A stretch of 36,364 bases of DNA from the NCBI GenBank assembly GCA_017455495.1, contig JAFTAR010000166.1, positions 1 to 36,364 on the forward strand. The letters run 5' to 3'. The position numbers and the translations under genes were made by a program. Shown here piece after piece: positions 1 through 8,798 of this stretch; position 1 is the first letter of the stretch, and each line of letters begins with the position of its first letter. The notes under the pieces are model-generated. The model did not search any database, was not told where the DNA came from, and saw only the letters and a program-made list of their open reading frames with translations. This DNA comes from Prevotella sp. Lineage in GTDB: Bacteria; Bacteroidota; Bacteroidia; Bacteroidales; Bacteroidaceae.

Positions 1-166
1 AGAGTTAAGAGTTAAGAATTAAGAGTTATTCTCGCTTCGCTGCGATTATGAATTAAGAATTAAGAATTACTGCGCTGAAGAGTAATTCTTAATTCTTAAT
101 TCTTACTCGCCGCAGGCGACAACTCTTAATTCTTAACTCTAAATTCTAAATTCTTAATTCTTAATT
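1..166. repeat. AT-rich heptamer repeat array
   Basis: The stretch is built from 7-bp-period units of the type GAATTAA / TTAATTC in both orientations, separated by short GC-rich pieces (near 31-46, 72-80 and 107-119). Positions 50-71 and 81-102 are a perfect 22-bp inverted repeat with a 9-nt spacer, able to form a long hairpin. Positions 96-119 recur inverted and exact (24 nt) at 6467-6490, so this is a dispersed repeat. No gene is visible here. Confidence 0.85.
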
Positions 167-181
167 CCGTCCACCGGACGG
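167..181. other. Small GC-rich hairpin upstream of clpC
   Basis: CCGTCC (167-172) and GGACGG (176-181) form a perfect 6-bp stem with a 3-nt loop, directly upstream of the sigma-54-like promoter. There is no T-tract on the plus strand, so it is not an obvious terminator. It could be part of the upstream repeat or a protein site. Confidence 0.4.
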
Positions 182-185
182 CTGT

Positions 186-202
186 TTGGCACGCGTTTTG
201 CT
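186..202 (+). promoter_or_regulatory. Sigma-54 (RpoN) type promoter of clpC
   Basis: TTGGCACG (186-193), four bases, then TTGCT (198-202) matches the sigma-54 consensus TTGGCACG-N4-TTGCW at every fixed position. The GG and GC dinucleotides have the required 10-bp spacing. A start site about 12 bases downstream of the GC would fall near 213, leaving a leader of about 18 nt before the ATG at 231. No TAnnTTTG box of the normal Bacteroidetes type is seen here. Confidence 0.7.
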
Positions 203-230
203 ACTTACTTGGTGAGAAAGTATAGACAAG

Positions 231-545
231 ATGACAAGTCAGTTTTCACCAAAGGTATCAGAGATACTGTCGTTCTCGCGCGAAGAAGCGGCTCGCTTAG
301 CCTCAAGTTCCGTTGGGCCGGAGCACCTGCTTCTTGGTTTGCTGCGCATGAACGACGGTCCTGTTATGGACGTTCTGCGCCGCCTCAGGCTGAACCTGCC
401 ACAGCTGAAGTATGACCTGGAGCAGATAGTGCGACAAAATGACATAACCCAGCCCTTCACCACCACCGAGCTGGTGCTCAACGAGCGGGCGTCGAACATA
501 CTGAAGCTGGCAGTGCTTGAGGCACGTATGCAGCACACCCAGTGA
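231..545 (+). CDS. clpC: ClpC-type unfoldase, N-terminal fragment before an in-frame stop
   Basis: These 104 residues are the first part of a Clp N-terminal domain, which in ClpC binds adaptors and substrates. The first of the two Clp_N repeats is visible, with GPEHLLLGLLR near residues 25-35. The reading frame stops at TGA 543-545, just before the second repeat (VDEEHLLLAIL), which continues in the same frame without any shift. A 104-residue half domain is not a known protein, so this is either the front of a gene broken by a nonsense mutation or the result of a base error. The ATG is placed about 18 nt after the predicted sigma-54 start site and gives the usual ClpC N-terminus length. Confidence 0.8.
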   Translation: MTSQFSPKVSEILSFSREEAARLASSSVGPEHLLLGLLRMNDGPVMDVLRRLRLNLPQLKYDLEQIVRQNDITQPFTTTELVLNERASNILKLAVLEARMQHTQ

Positions 546-2768
546 GTGGACGAGGAGCACCTGCTGCTTGCCATATTGCACGACCAAGTAAACAACGGAG
601 CAAAACAAATATTGGAACAGAACGATATGAACTACGACGACGTACTGAGCCTGCTCAAGGCCCGCCAGTCGCCCGTGGGCGGCATCAGTCTGCCCGACGA
701 GGACGAGGAAGACTACGAAGAAGCCCCCGAAGGCAGCACAGTGGGAAGCGGTTCTGCCGCTTCCAAGACCCAGACCGCCCAGAAGCAGAAGAGCAAAACC
801 CCCGTGTTGGACAATTTCAGCACCGACCTCACGGCAGCCGCCGCAGAGGGCAAGCTCGACCCCATTGTGGGCCGCGAGCGCGAGATACAGCGAGTGCTTG
901 AGATACTGGGTCGCAGGAAGAAGAACAACCCCATACTCATTGGCGAGCCAGGAGTGGGAAAGAGCGCCATAGTGGAAGGGCTGGCACAGCTCATCAGCCA
1001 GCGTAAGTGCTCGCCCATGTTCTTCGGCAAGAAGATAGTAAGCCTTGACATGACAGGCATAGTGGCCGGCACGAAGTATCGCGGACAGTTTGAAGAGCGC
1101 ATCAAGGCCCTGCTTAAGGAGTTGGAGAAGAACTCCGATGTCATTGTGTTCATTGACGAGATACACACCATCATTGGTGCTGGAGGCTCGGCCGGGGCCA
1201 TGGATGCCGCCAATATCATGAAGCCGGCACTGGCAAGGGGCACTATTCAGTGCATAGGAGCAACGACCCTTGACGAGTATCGCAACTCAATAGAGAAGGA
1301 CGGCGCACTGGAGCGCAGGTTCCAGAAGGTCATCGTGGAACCCACCACGGCAGACGAGACCATTACCATTCTGAATAATATCAAGGAGCGCTACGAGCGC
1401 CACCACCACGTGGAGTATACCAACGATGCCATACTGGCATGTGTCAAATTGACAGAGCGCTACATCGCCGACCGCGCCTTCCCCGACAAGGCTATTGACG
1501 CACTGGACGAGACCGGCTCGCGCGTACATCTGAAGAATGGCACCATACCGCCCGAGATAACAGAGAAGGAGAAAGAGCTGGCACGGGTTAAAGACCGCAA
1601 GCAGAGTGCCGTGCGCGGCCAGAACTTCGAGCTTGCCGCCAGCTACCGCGACCGCCAGACCGAGCTGGAGGCCGAGCTGGCAGCGCTGACAGAACAGTGG
1701 CGCAGCGGCAACAGCGACGACCGCCAGACCGTTGACGAGCGCGACGTGGCCGGTGTGGTGTCGATGATGAGCGGAGTGCCGGTGGAGAAGATGGCCCAGA
1801 GCGAGGGCATACGCCTGAAGGGCATGGGAACGGAGCTGAAGAACGCCGTCATTGCCCAGGACAAAGCCATAGACAAGATGGTGAGAGCCATACAGCGCAA
1901 CAGGGTGGGGCTGAAGGACCCCAACCACCCCATAGGCGCCTTCATGTTCCTCGGCCCCACCGGCGTGGGCAAGACCTACTTGGCCAAGAAACTGGCAGAG
2001 TTCATGTTCGGCTCGGCAGACGCCCTGATACGTGTGGACATGTCGGAATATACCGAGTCGTTCAACGTGAGCCGCCTCATTGGTGCCCCTCCGGGCTATG
2101 TGGGCTACGAGGAGGGCGGACAGCTGACAGAGCGTGTGCGCCGCAAGCCCTACAGCATAGTGCTGCTTGACGAGATAGAGAAGGCCCACGGCAATGTCTT
2201 CAATCTGTTGCTGCAAGTTCTTGACGAAGGTCGGCTGACCGATGGCAACGGTCGCTTCGTGGACTTCCGTAACACCGTGATAATCATGACGTCGAACGCC
2301 GGCACCCGCCAGCTGAAAGACTTCGGGCGCGGAGTAGGCTTCACGGCCGGCAGCGTGGGCCTGAACATGAACGAGCAGGACCGCGAGCACGCCCGCTCAA
2401 TAGTACAGAAGGCACTGTCGAAGCAGTTCTCGCCGGAGTTCCTGAACCGTCTGGACGAAATCATCACTTTCGACCAGCTTGACCTTGAGGCCATAAAGAA
2501 GATAGTGGACGTGGAGCTGAAGCCGCTGCTGAAGCGCATCGCCGACCTGGGCTACAACGTGACGCTGACCGATGCGGCCAAGAACTTCGTTGCCGAGAAG
2601 GGCTACGACGTGCAGTTTGGAGCCCGTCCGCTGACGCGCGCCCTGCAGAACTACGTGGAGGACGGCATCTGCGAGCTTATCATCAACGGCGAGCTGCCGC
2701 AGAATGCCACCATCACCGTGGACAAGAACCCGGACAAGGATGAGCTGACGTTTTCGCAAGATGAATGA
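546..2768 (+). CDS. clpC: ClpC-type ATP-dependent Clp protease ATPase subunit, main part
   Basis: This is a AAA+ unfoldase that would feed proteins to ClpP. Numbering the whole 231-2768 frame as 845 codons, the order is: second Clp_N repeat (from about 106), an acidic linker, AAA-1 with Walker A GEPGVGKS (238-245) and Walker B VIVFIDEIH, a short UVR-type middle segment rich in E/R (NFELAASYRDRQ), AAA-2 with Walker A GPTGVGKT (575-582) and SIVLLDEIEKAH, and the ClpB-D2-small C-terminal domain. The short middle region points to ClpC rather than ClpB. Translation of this part alone would have to begin at GTG 546, directly after the TGA, or at ATG 627. Everything past the stop is intact, which argues that the stop is recent or an error. 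The antiporter gene follows after 39 nt. Confidence 0.9.
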   Translation: MDEEHLLLAILHDQVNNGAKQILEQNDMNYDDVLSLLKARQSPVGGISLPDEDEEDYEEAPEGSTVGSGSAASKTQTAQKQKSKTPVLDNFSTDLTAAAAEGKLDPIVGREREIQRVLEILGRRKKNNPILIGEPGVGKSAIVEGLAQLISQRKCSPMFFGKKIVSLDMTGIVAGTKYRGQFEERIKALLKELEKNSDVIVFIDEIHTIIGAGGSAGAMDAANIMKPALARGTIQCIGATTLDEYRNSIEKDGALERRFQKVIVEPTTADETITILNNIKERYERHHHVEYTNDAILACVKLTERYIADRAFPDKAIDALDETGSRVHLKNGTIPPEITEKEKELARVKDRKQSAVRGQNFELAASYRDRQTELEAELAALTEQWRSGNSDDRQTVDERDVAGVVSMMSGVPVEKMAQSEGIRLKGMGTELKNAVIAQDKAIDKMVRAIQRNRVGLKDPNHPIGAFMFLGPTGVGKTYLAKKLAEFMFGSADALIRVDMSEYTESFNVSRLIGAPPGYVGYEEGGQLTERVRRKPYSIVLLDEIEKAHGNVFNLLLQVLDEGRLTDGNGRFVDFRNTVIIMTSNAGTRQLKDFGRGVGFTAGSVGLNMNEQDREHARSIVQKALSKQFSPEFLNRLDEIITFDQLDLEAIKKIVDVELKPLLKRIADLGYNVTLTDAAKNFVAEKGYDVQFGARPLTRALQNYVEDGICELIINGELPQNATITVDKNPDKDELTFSQDE

Positions 2769-2807
2769 AAACTTTAGGAGTTAAAGGAGTTAACAGTTAG
2801 ATAAGGA

Positions 2808-5057
2808 ATGGCAGAACTCCCCGCCCTGATACAGGACCTGGCGCTGATACTTATGGTGGCCGGCGTGGTGACGCTTGTGTTCAAGCGCCTCAAGCAGCCG
2901 TTAGTGCTGGGATATATCGTGGCGGGCTTCCTTGTGTCGCCCCACATGCCCTATACCGCCAGCGTGGTGGACATGGGCAACATTCACCTCTGGGCCGACA
3001 TTGGCGTGATGTTCCTGCTGTTCTCCTTAGGTCTGGACTTCTCGTTCAAGAAGATACTGAAGATGGGCGCGTCGCCCGTGATAACCACCGTCTCCATAAT
3101 CTTTGCCATGTCCATGCTGGGCATGACGGTAGGCCACCTGTTCGGCTGGAGCCGCATGGACTGCATCTTCCTGGGCGGCATGCTGGCCATGTCGTCTACC
3201 ACCATTATATACAAGGCCTTTGACGACCTGGGCCTGCGCCAGCAGCAGTTTGCCTCGTTGGTGATGTCGGTGCTCATACTTGAGGACATCCTGGCCATAG
3301 TGATGATGGTGATGCTGTCGGCCATAGCCGGAGGCAGCGTGGAGGGCGGCCAGATGCTTGAGTCGGTGCTGAGGATAGTATTCTTCCTCGTGCTCTGGCT
3401 CGTGGTGGGAATATTCGCCATACCGCTGTTCCTGCGGATGGTGAGGCGGCTGATGAATGCCGAGGTGATGCTGATAGTGTCATTAGGGCTGTGCTGCGCT
3501 ATGGCGGTGTTCTCCACGAAAGTGGGCTTCTCGTCGGCCTTCGGAGCCTTCATTATGGGCAGCATCCTTGCCGAAACCATTGAGGCAGAGCGCATTGAGA
3601 AGCTGGTGGAGCCGGTGAAGAACCTCTTCGGAGCCGTGTTCTTCGTCTCGGTGGGCATGCTTGTCGACCCCGCAATCATAATGAGCTACGCCCTGCCTAT
3701 CGGCGTGCTCGTGCTTACAATATTAATAGGTCAGGCTGTTTTAGGCTCCTTCTCCTTCATGCTGGGCGGAGAGAGCCTGAAGAGCGCCATGAGGTGCGGA
3801 TTCTCAATGGCGCAGATAGGCGAGTTCTCGTTTATCATAGCTTCGCTGGGCCTGTCACTGGGCGTCATCAGCGACTTCCTATATCCGGTAGTGGTGGCCG
3901 TATCAGTCATAACCACATTCCTCACACCTTACATGATACGGCTCGCCACACCGGCTTATAATGCCCTGGAACACCGTCTGCCGTCGCGGCTCATACAGGC
4001 CCTGAACCGCCTGTCCATGAGCCACCCTGACAGCACCGAGCGCAGCAAGTGGAAGCAGCTGCTGGCACAGATGACCATGTACACCGTGGTTTACGGCATA
4101 CTGTCGTCGGCCGTTGTGACTCTGATGCTCATGCTGTTCCAGCCCTTCATGAGCCATTTGCTTGGCGGCAAGTGGTATGCCAACGCCATTACGGGGGTGC
4201 TCACGGTGCTCCTGATGTCGCCTTTCCTGCGGGCTATGGTGATGAAGAAGAACAACAGCGAGGAGTGGAAGGCCCTGTGGAAGGAGAGCAACCGCAACCA
4301 CCTGCCCCTGCTGTTCACCATCCTGGCGAGGGCTGCCGTGGCGGCATCGTTTGTGTTTTACGTGTGCCAGCACCTGTTCCACTTCGCTCCTACCGTGGTC
4401 ATCATGGTGGGTATGGGCGTGGTGGTGCTCATAGTGCTGTCGAGGGCCGTGAAGCGCCGCAGCATACTGCTTGAGAGGCTGTTCCTGAACAACTTGCGCT
4501 CAAGAGACATCATGGCACAGGTGAGCGGCAAGAAGCGCCCCATGTATGAAGGCCGTCTGCTGGACCGCGACATACACATAGCCGACTTCGACATTCCGCA
4601 GGACTCGATGTGGGCGGGAAAGACTCTGAAGCAGCTGAACCTGGGCCACAGGTACGGCGTGCATGTGAGCAGCATACTAAGGGGCAGCCGCCGACTGAAC
4701 ATCCCCGACGGCAACGACCAGCTCTTCCCGCTTGACAGGATTCAGGTCATTGGCAGCGACATGCAGATAGCAGCGCTGAAGGCGGCTATAGAGAAGAACG
4801 TGGAGGCAGCCGACTACAACCCGGAGAAGAGGGAGATGAAGCTGAGGCAGCTCATCATTGGCCCGGACAGTCCCTTCATTGGCAAGACTTTGGAGACGAG
4901 CCAGTTGCGTAGCAGGTATGCCTGCATGGTGGTGGGAATAGAGGAAGGCTTGGAAAACCTCTCTCCCTGTCCGCCTACACGGCAGTTCGCCGAGGGCGAC
5001 ATCATCTGGATTGTGGGCGAGCAGCAGAGCCTTGACGAAGTGATAAGTAACAAGTAG
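2808..5057 (+). CDS. CPA2-family cation:proton antiporter with two C-terminal RCK_C domains
   Basis: This 749-residue inner-membrane protein should exchange K+ or Na+ for protons. Residues about 5-385 are a hydrophobic Na+/H+ exchanger domain of the KefB/YbaL type (LGYIVAGFLVSP, LFSLGLDFSFKKI, GFSSAFGAFIMGSILAET, FFVSVGMLVDP). A second hydrophobic block of about four helices follows (about 410-560), which KefB/KefC lack. Two RCK_C (TrkA-C) ligand-binding modules end the protein at about 594-664 (GKTLKQLNLGHRYGVHV) and 683-748 (GKTLETSQLRSRYACMVVG). No TrkA-N nucleotide-binding domain is visible, so gating by NAD(H) or glutathione as in KefC is unlikely. The start follows a purine-rich stretch (GGAGTTAAAGGAG, 2777-2789). 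It may be co-transcribed with clpC. The transported ion cannot be told from sequence. Confidence 0.88.
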   Translation: MAELPALIQDLALILMVAGVVTLVFKRLKQPLVLGYIVAGFLVSPHMPYTASVVDMGNIHLWADIGVMFLLFSLGLDFSFKKILKMGASPVITTVSIIFAMSMLGMTVGHLFGWSRMDCIFLGGMLAMSSTTIIYKAFDDLGLRQQQFASLVMSVLILEDILAIVMMVMLSAIAGGSVEGGQMLESVLRIVFFLVLWLVVGIFAIPLFLRMVRRLMNAEVMLIVSLGLCCAMAVFSTKVGFSSAFGAFIMGSILAETIEAERIEKLVEPVKNLFGAVFFVSVGMLVDPAIIMSYALPIGVLVLTILIGQAVLGSFSFMLGGESLKSAMRCGFSMAQIGEFSFIIASLGLSLGVISDFLYPVVVAVSVITTFLTPYMIRLATPAYNALEHRLPSRLIQALNRLSMSHPDSTERSKWKQLLAQMTMYTVVYGILSSAVVTLMLMLFQPFMSHLLGGKWYANAITGVLTVLLMSPFLRAMVMKKNNSEEWKALWKESNRNHLPLLFTILARAAVAASFVFYVCQHLFHFAPTVVIMVGMGVVVLIVLSRAVKRRSILLERLFLNNLRSRDIMAQVSGKKRPMYEGRLLDRDIHIADFDIPQDSMWAGKTLKQLNLGHRYGVHVSSILRGSRRLNIPDGNDQLFPLDRIQVIGSDMQIAALKAAIEKNVEAADYNPEKREMKLRQLIIGPDSPFIGKTLETSQLRSRYACMVVGIEEGLENLSPCPPTRQFAEGDIIWIVGEQQSLDEVISNK

Positions 5058-5080
5058 GAAGTAAAAAGTGGCATAATTCT

Positions 5081-5112
5081 TTTGCCTTTCTATTTTTTTT
5101 ATGTAATTTTGC
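5081..5112 (+). promoter_or_regulatory. Bacteroidetes-type promoter of glyA
   Basis: A -33 box TTTG (5081-5084) and a -7 box TAATTTTGC (5104-5112) are separated by 19 bp, the expected spacing. Transcription would begin near 5118. This supports the downstream ATG at 5154 and rules out the longer frame beginning at 5082, which overlaps the promoter. Confidence 0.75.
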
Positions 5113-5153
5113 CCCCGAAAGCAGAAGTAACCATAAAAACAAGCATAAAAGAG

Positions 5154-6434
5154 ATGAAAAGAGACAACGCCATCTTCGAGATGATTGAGCGTGAGCACCA
5201 GCGCCAGCTGAAAGGCATAGAGCTCATAGCCAGTGAGAACTTCGTTAGCGACCAGGTGATGCAAGCCATGGGGTCGTGCCTGACAAACAAGTATGCCGAG
5301 GGCTACCCTGGTAAGCGCTACTATGGCGGCTGCCAAGTGGTGGACGAGGTGGAGCGCTTAGCCATTGAGCGGGTGTGCAAGCTCTTCGATGCAGAATATG
5401 CCAACGTGCAGCCTCACAGCGGAGCGCAGGCCAACGCTGCCGTGCTCCTCGCTGTGCTGAAGCCCGGCGACACCTTCCTGGGCCTGAACTTAGCACACGG
5501 CGGTCACCTGAGCCACGGCTCGTTGGTGAACACCAGCGGAATACTCTACAAGCCAGTAGGTTATAACCTGAGCAAGGAGACCGGACGTGTGGACTACGAC
5601 GAGATGGAGCAGCTGGCTTTAGAGCACAAGCCCAAGCTCATCATCGGTGGCGGAAGCGCCTACAGCCGTGAGTGGGACTACAAGCGCATGCGCGAGATAG
5701 CCGACAAGGTGGGCGCCCTGCTCATGATAGACATGGCACACCCCGCCGGACTCATTGCCGCCGGACTGCTCGACAACCCCGTGAAGTATGCACACATCGT
5801 GACCTCCACCACCCACAAGACCCTGCGCGGCCCGCGTGGCGGCATAATCCTCATGGGCAAGGACTTTGAGAACCCCTGGGGCCTGAAGACCCCGAAGGGC
5901 GAGGTGAAGATGATGTCGGCATTGCTGAACAGCGCCGTCTTCCCCGGACAGCAGGGAGGCCCCCTGGAGCATGTCATAGCCGCCAAGGCAGTGGCATTCG
6001 GCGAGGCCCTGCAGCCGGAGTTCAAGGAGTGGGCACAGCAGGTGCAGAAGAATGCCAAGGTGCTGGCCGAGGAGCTGATGAAGCGCAGCTTCGGCATCGT
6101 GAGCGGAGGCACCGACAACCACTCCATGCTCGTTGACTTGCGCTCTAAGTACCCCGACCTGACGGGTAAGGTGGCAGAGAACGCCCTCGTGGCTGCCGAC
6201 ATCACGGTGAACAAGAACATGGTGCCGTTTGACAGTCGCTCGGCATTCCAGACCAGCGGCATACGCCTTGGCACACCCGCCATCACCACTCGCGGTGCCA
6301 AGGAAGACCTCATGGTGCAGATAGCAGCCTGGATTGAGGAAGTGCTCAACGACCCCGAGAACGAGCAGGTCATTGCCAAGGTGCGCGGCGAGGTGAACGA
6401 GAAGATGAAGGACTACCCGCTGTTCGCTTACTGA
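5154..6434 (+). CDS. glyA: Serine hydroxymethyltransferase
   Basis: This 426-residue cytoplasmic PLP enzyme converts serine and tetrahydrofolate to glycine and 5,10-methylene-tetrahydrofolate, the main one-carbon source. It shows the family hallmarks: [11 protein letters not shown] near the N-terminus, the [15 protein letters not shown] segment, the PHSGAQAN glycine-binding stretch, and the PLP lysine K222 inside [13 protein letters not shown]. The length is normal for the bacterial enzyme. The chosen ATG gives the standard N-terminus ([15 protein letters not shown]); the same frame is open upstream to 5082 but that part covers the promoter. It appears to be a single-gene unit with its own promoter, followed by a repeat array. 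Confidence 0.97.
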   Translation: MKRDNAIFEMIEREHQRQLKGIELIASENFVSDQVMQAMGSCLTNKYAEGYPGKRYYGGCQVVDEVERLAIERVCKLFDAEYANVQPHSGAQANAAVLLAVLKPGDTFLGLNLAHGGHLSHGSLVNTSGILYKPVGYNLSKETGRVDYDEMEQLALEHKPKLIIGGGSAYSREWDYKRMREIADKVGALLMIDMAHPAGLIAAGLLDNPVKYAHIVTSTTHKTLRGPRGGIILMGKDFENPWGLKTPKGEVKMMSALLNSAVFPGQQGGPLEHVIAAKAVAFGEALQPEFKEWAQQVQKNAKVLAEELMKRSFGIVSGGTDNHSMLVDLRSKYPDLTGKVAENALVAADITVNKNMVPFDSRSAFQTSGIRLGTPAITTRGAKEDLMVQIAAWIEEVLNDPENEQVIAKVRGEVNEKMKDYPLFAY

Positions 6435-6503
6435 ATTTAGAATTTAGAGTTAAGAATTAAGAATTATCGCCTGCGGCGAGTAAGAATTAACAGTTAAGAA
6501 TTA
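6435..6503. repeat. AT-rich heptamer repeat with GC-rich palindrome
   Basis: This spacer between glyA and the CotH-like gene consists of TTAAGAA-type heptamers around the palindrome CGCCTGCGGCG (6468-6478). Positions 6467-6490 match 96-119 exactly in inverted orientation. It runs up to the ATG at 6504, so the leader of the next gene is made of repeat sequence. No -33/-7 promoter pair is evident. Confidence 0.8.
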
Positions 6504-8798
6504 ATGAGAGGTAACTCGCGGTTACTTACGATAATGGCACTGGCATTTGTCATGTGCCATTTGTCGTTGATAGCTATTCAGGCAGCCCCCGACTTCGACG
6601 GGACAAAGCGCTACCACATAGTGTGCCGTCAGTTCATGCAGGGCTGCGTCACCGACGGGGCTACGGCAGGCCAGAACACGCCGCTCTACCACTTGACCCA
6701 GGCCAGGACCACGGACGAGACCTACTGGACCATGACCGAGCAGGGCGACGGACAGTACTACATACGCAACTCGAAGACGGGACAGTACGTTACCTACGAC
6801 GGCGTGAGGCAGGACCCCTCGCAGGCCGGACAGCTGAGGCGGTATGTCAGCATGACAGCCGCTCCTAACGGCAACAGGTCGCTATGGACCTTCACCGAGC
6901 AGGGAACCGGCATCTACACCATACGCAACGTGCAGCAGGCTGACCATATTTGGGACGTGAGGACCGATAGCTACTGCGTGGGCACCTACTCAAACAGCGG
7001 CAACGGCAACCAGAACCAGCTCTTCTCCTTCTTCGACGAACAGGGGCAGCAGGTGATGACCGCCGTGGAGACAGACCCGCTTGCCAAGTGCTTGGAAAAT
7101 TTCGCCATAGACGGCAGGGCGCCGGTCTACGTGGAGTCGCTCGACCTGTACCTCTGCACTGTTCCGTTGGAGAACTTCGGCGCCGACATGAGCGCGAACA
7201 TTACTTATACTGCAAAGCCCGGCTGCGGACTGAAGATAGAGCAGCAGGAGGTGGCCTCGGGCGAGGACTACACCTTTGCGCAGTTGGCTGGCAACGCTTC
7301 TTACACCGTGACGGCTACCACGGCAGGCGGCGCGACGATAAGCAAGAGGCTGATGTTCACGTCGTTGCCGGTGGTGCAGATGAGCGGCTCGTTCAGCAAC
7401 GACTACAGCCAGGGCCTCATTGCCGTGCACGAGCCGGACAAGGGGGCACCCCAGACCTTCGACATGAAGGCAAAATGGCGCGGAGGCATTACCAACGGCA
7501 ACGACAAGCACAAGAGAAACTACCACGTGAAGCTGCTCACACCCGACGGAGAGAAGGCGGAGCAGAGCTTCTTCGGACTGAGGTCGGACGACTCTTGGAT
7601 TCTGGAGTCATGCCAGGTTGACATGCTCAGGATAAGGAACAGGATGCTCACCGACCTGTGGAACAGCTACGCCACGCAGCCGTACTATGCCGACAGGGAG
7701 CCTAAGGCCCGCAGCGGCACGAGGGGGCGCTTCGTGGAGCTGGTGCTCAACGGCGAGTACCGGGGAATATACTGCATGACGGAGAACATGGACCGTAAGC
7801 AGATGAAACTCAGGAAGTACGACGAGGACGGCACCCTGCACGGACTGCTGTGGAAGTCGAAGGACTGGAGCTACTCCGTGTTCATGGGCCACTACTCTGA
7901 CAACGCCAACTACCCGGGAACGGCTCCCGTGAGCTATAACAACAGGAGCAGCTCGTGGGACAGCTACAACCTTAAATATCCCGACCTTGACGATGTTACG
8001 CCAACGGACTGGAGTCCGCTGTACAATGCCGTGAGGTTCGTCTGCGTGAGCAGCAACACCGTGTTCAAGCAGCAGTTCACGCAGTATTTCGACCTGCCCG
8101 TGGTGATGGACTACTACATACTTATGGAGACCATCCTCAGCACCGACAACCACGGCAAGAACATGTTCTTTGCCTGCTACGACAAGCAGAACCAGGCCGA
8201 CAGGCGGATAACGCTCGGCGTGTGGGACATGGATGCCACATGCGGACAGCGCTGGAGCGATGTCTACTGGCACCAGTCGTTCCTTGGGCCGGAGCAGGAC
8301 TACGCACAGTTCATAACCAACTATGAGCATGGCGACTACAACCTGTTCCGCAGGCTGAGGCAGACCGATGCCAACGACTTCAACATGCAGGTGAGGCTGA
8401 GGTACAGGGACCTGAGGCAGGGGCCCTTAGCCACAGACAGCATACTGAGCTGCTTCCGCAGGCAGGTGGACGAGTTCCAGACATGCGGAGCCGCCACGAG
8501 GGAGCAGAACAAATGGAGCTATGACTCGGACGTGGCTGGCAGGAAAATCGACTTCCAGTCTGAGCTGACCTACCTCACGAACTGGATAACACGCCGCATG
8601 ACCTACCTTGACAACGTGAGGTTCAACATTGCGGAGCTGCCAAGCAGCATAGGCAACGTTACACGGATGCCCACGCCAACGGCCGACAGGAACGTGTACG
8701 ACCTGAGCGGAAGGCGGGTGGCCTCGGCCGACGACCTGGAGCGCCTGCCTGCCGGAATATACGTAGTGAACGGACATAAAATAATTGTATCACAATGA
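6504..8798 (+). CDS. Secreted CotH-kinase-family protein with N-terminal beta-trefoil-like region
   Basis: This is a 764-residue exported protein. Residues 1-27 form a signal peptide (LLTIMALAFVMCHLSLIAIQA). Residues about 35-180 contain repeated YxIRN / WTxTEQGxGxYxIRN motifs like ricin-type lectin or DUF-type trefoil modules. Residues about 270-690 carry the CotH signature: YHVKLLTPDG, MLRIRNRMLTD, FVELVLNGEYRGIYCMTENMDRK, then D548-N549-H-G-K-N553 and WDMDATCG with D575 and D577. CotH kinases of spore coats phosphorylate proteins; the role of Bacteroidales relatives is not established. The C-terminus (VYDLSGRRVAS...LPAGIYVVNGHKIIV) resembles short sorting tails of Bacteroidetes secreted proteins. 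The stop overlaps the pectate lyase start (ATGA, 8795-8798), so the two are translationally coupled. Confidence 0.85.
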   Translation: MRGNSRLLTIMALAFVMCHLSLIAIQAAPDFDGTKRYHIVCRQFMQGCVTDGATAGQNTPLYHLTQARTTDETYWTMTEQGDGQYYIRNSKTGQYVTYDGVRQDPSQAGQLRRYVSMTAAPNGNRSLWTFTEQGTGIYTIRNVQQADHIWDVRTDSYCVGTYSNSGNGNQNQLFSFFDEQGQQVMTAVETDPLAKCLENFAIDGRAPVYVESLDLYLCTVPLENFGADMSANITYTAKPGCGLKIEQQEVASGEDYTFAQLAGNASYTVTATTAGGATISKRLMFTSLPVVQMSGSFSNDYSQGLIAVHEPDKGAPQTFDMKAKWRGGITNGNDKHKRNYHVKLLTPDGEKAEQSFFGLRSDDSWILESCQVDMLRIRNRMLTDLWNSYATQPYYADREPKARSGTRGRFVELVLNGEYRGIYCMTENMDRKQMKLRKYDEDGTLHGLLWKSKDWSYSVFMGHYSDNANYPGTAPVSYNNRSSSWDSYNLKYPDLDDVTPTDWSPLYNAVRFVCVSSNTVFKQQFTQYFDLPVVMDYYILMETILSTDNHGKNMFFACYDKQNQADRRITLGVWDMDATCGQRWSDVYWHQSFLGPEQDYAQFITNYEHGDYNLFRRLRQTDANDFNMQVRLRYRDLRQGPLATDSILSCFRRQVDEFQTCGAATREQNKWSYDSDVAGRKIDFQSELTYLTNWITRRMTYLDNVRFNIAELPSSIGNVTRMPTPTADRNVYDLSGRRVASADDLERLPAGIYVVNGHKIIVSQ

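Noticed and set aside
543..545. Selenocysteine or a reassigned TGA codon in clpC
   Set aside because: Other genes in the window end in TGA, ClpC has no conserved Cys/Sec at this place, and no selenocysteine hairpin is seen after the codon.
303..1166. Long open frame (287 codons) on the minus strand across clpC
   Set aside because: It is antisense to a clear AAA+ gene, its translation shows no motif, and such frames are common opposite GC-rich genes.
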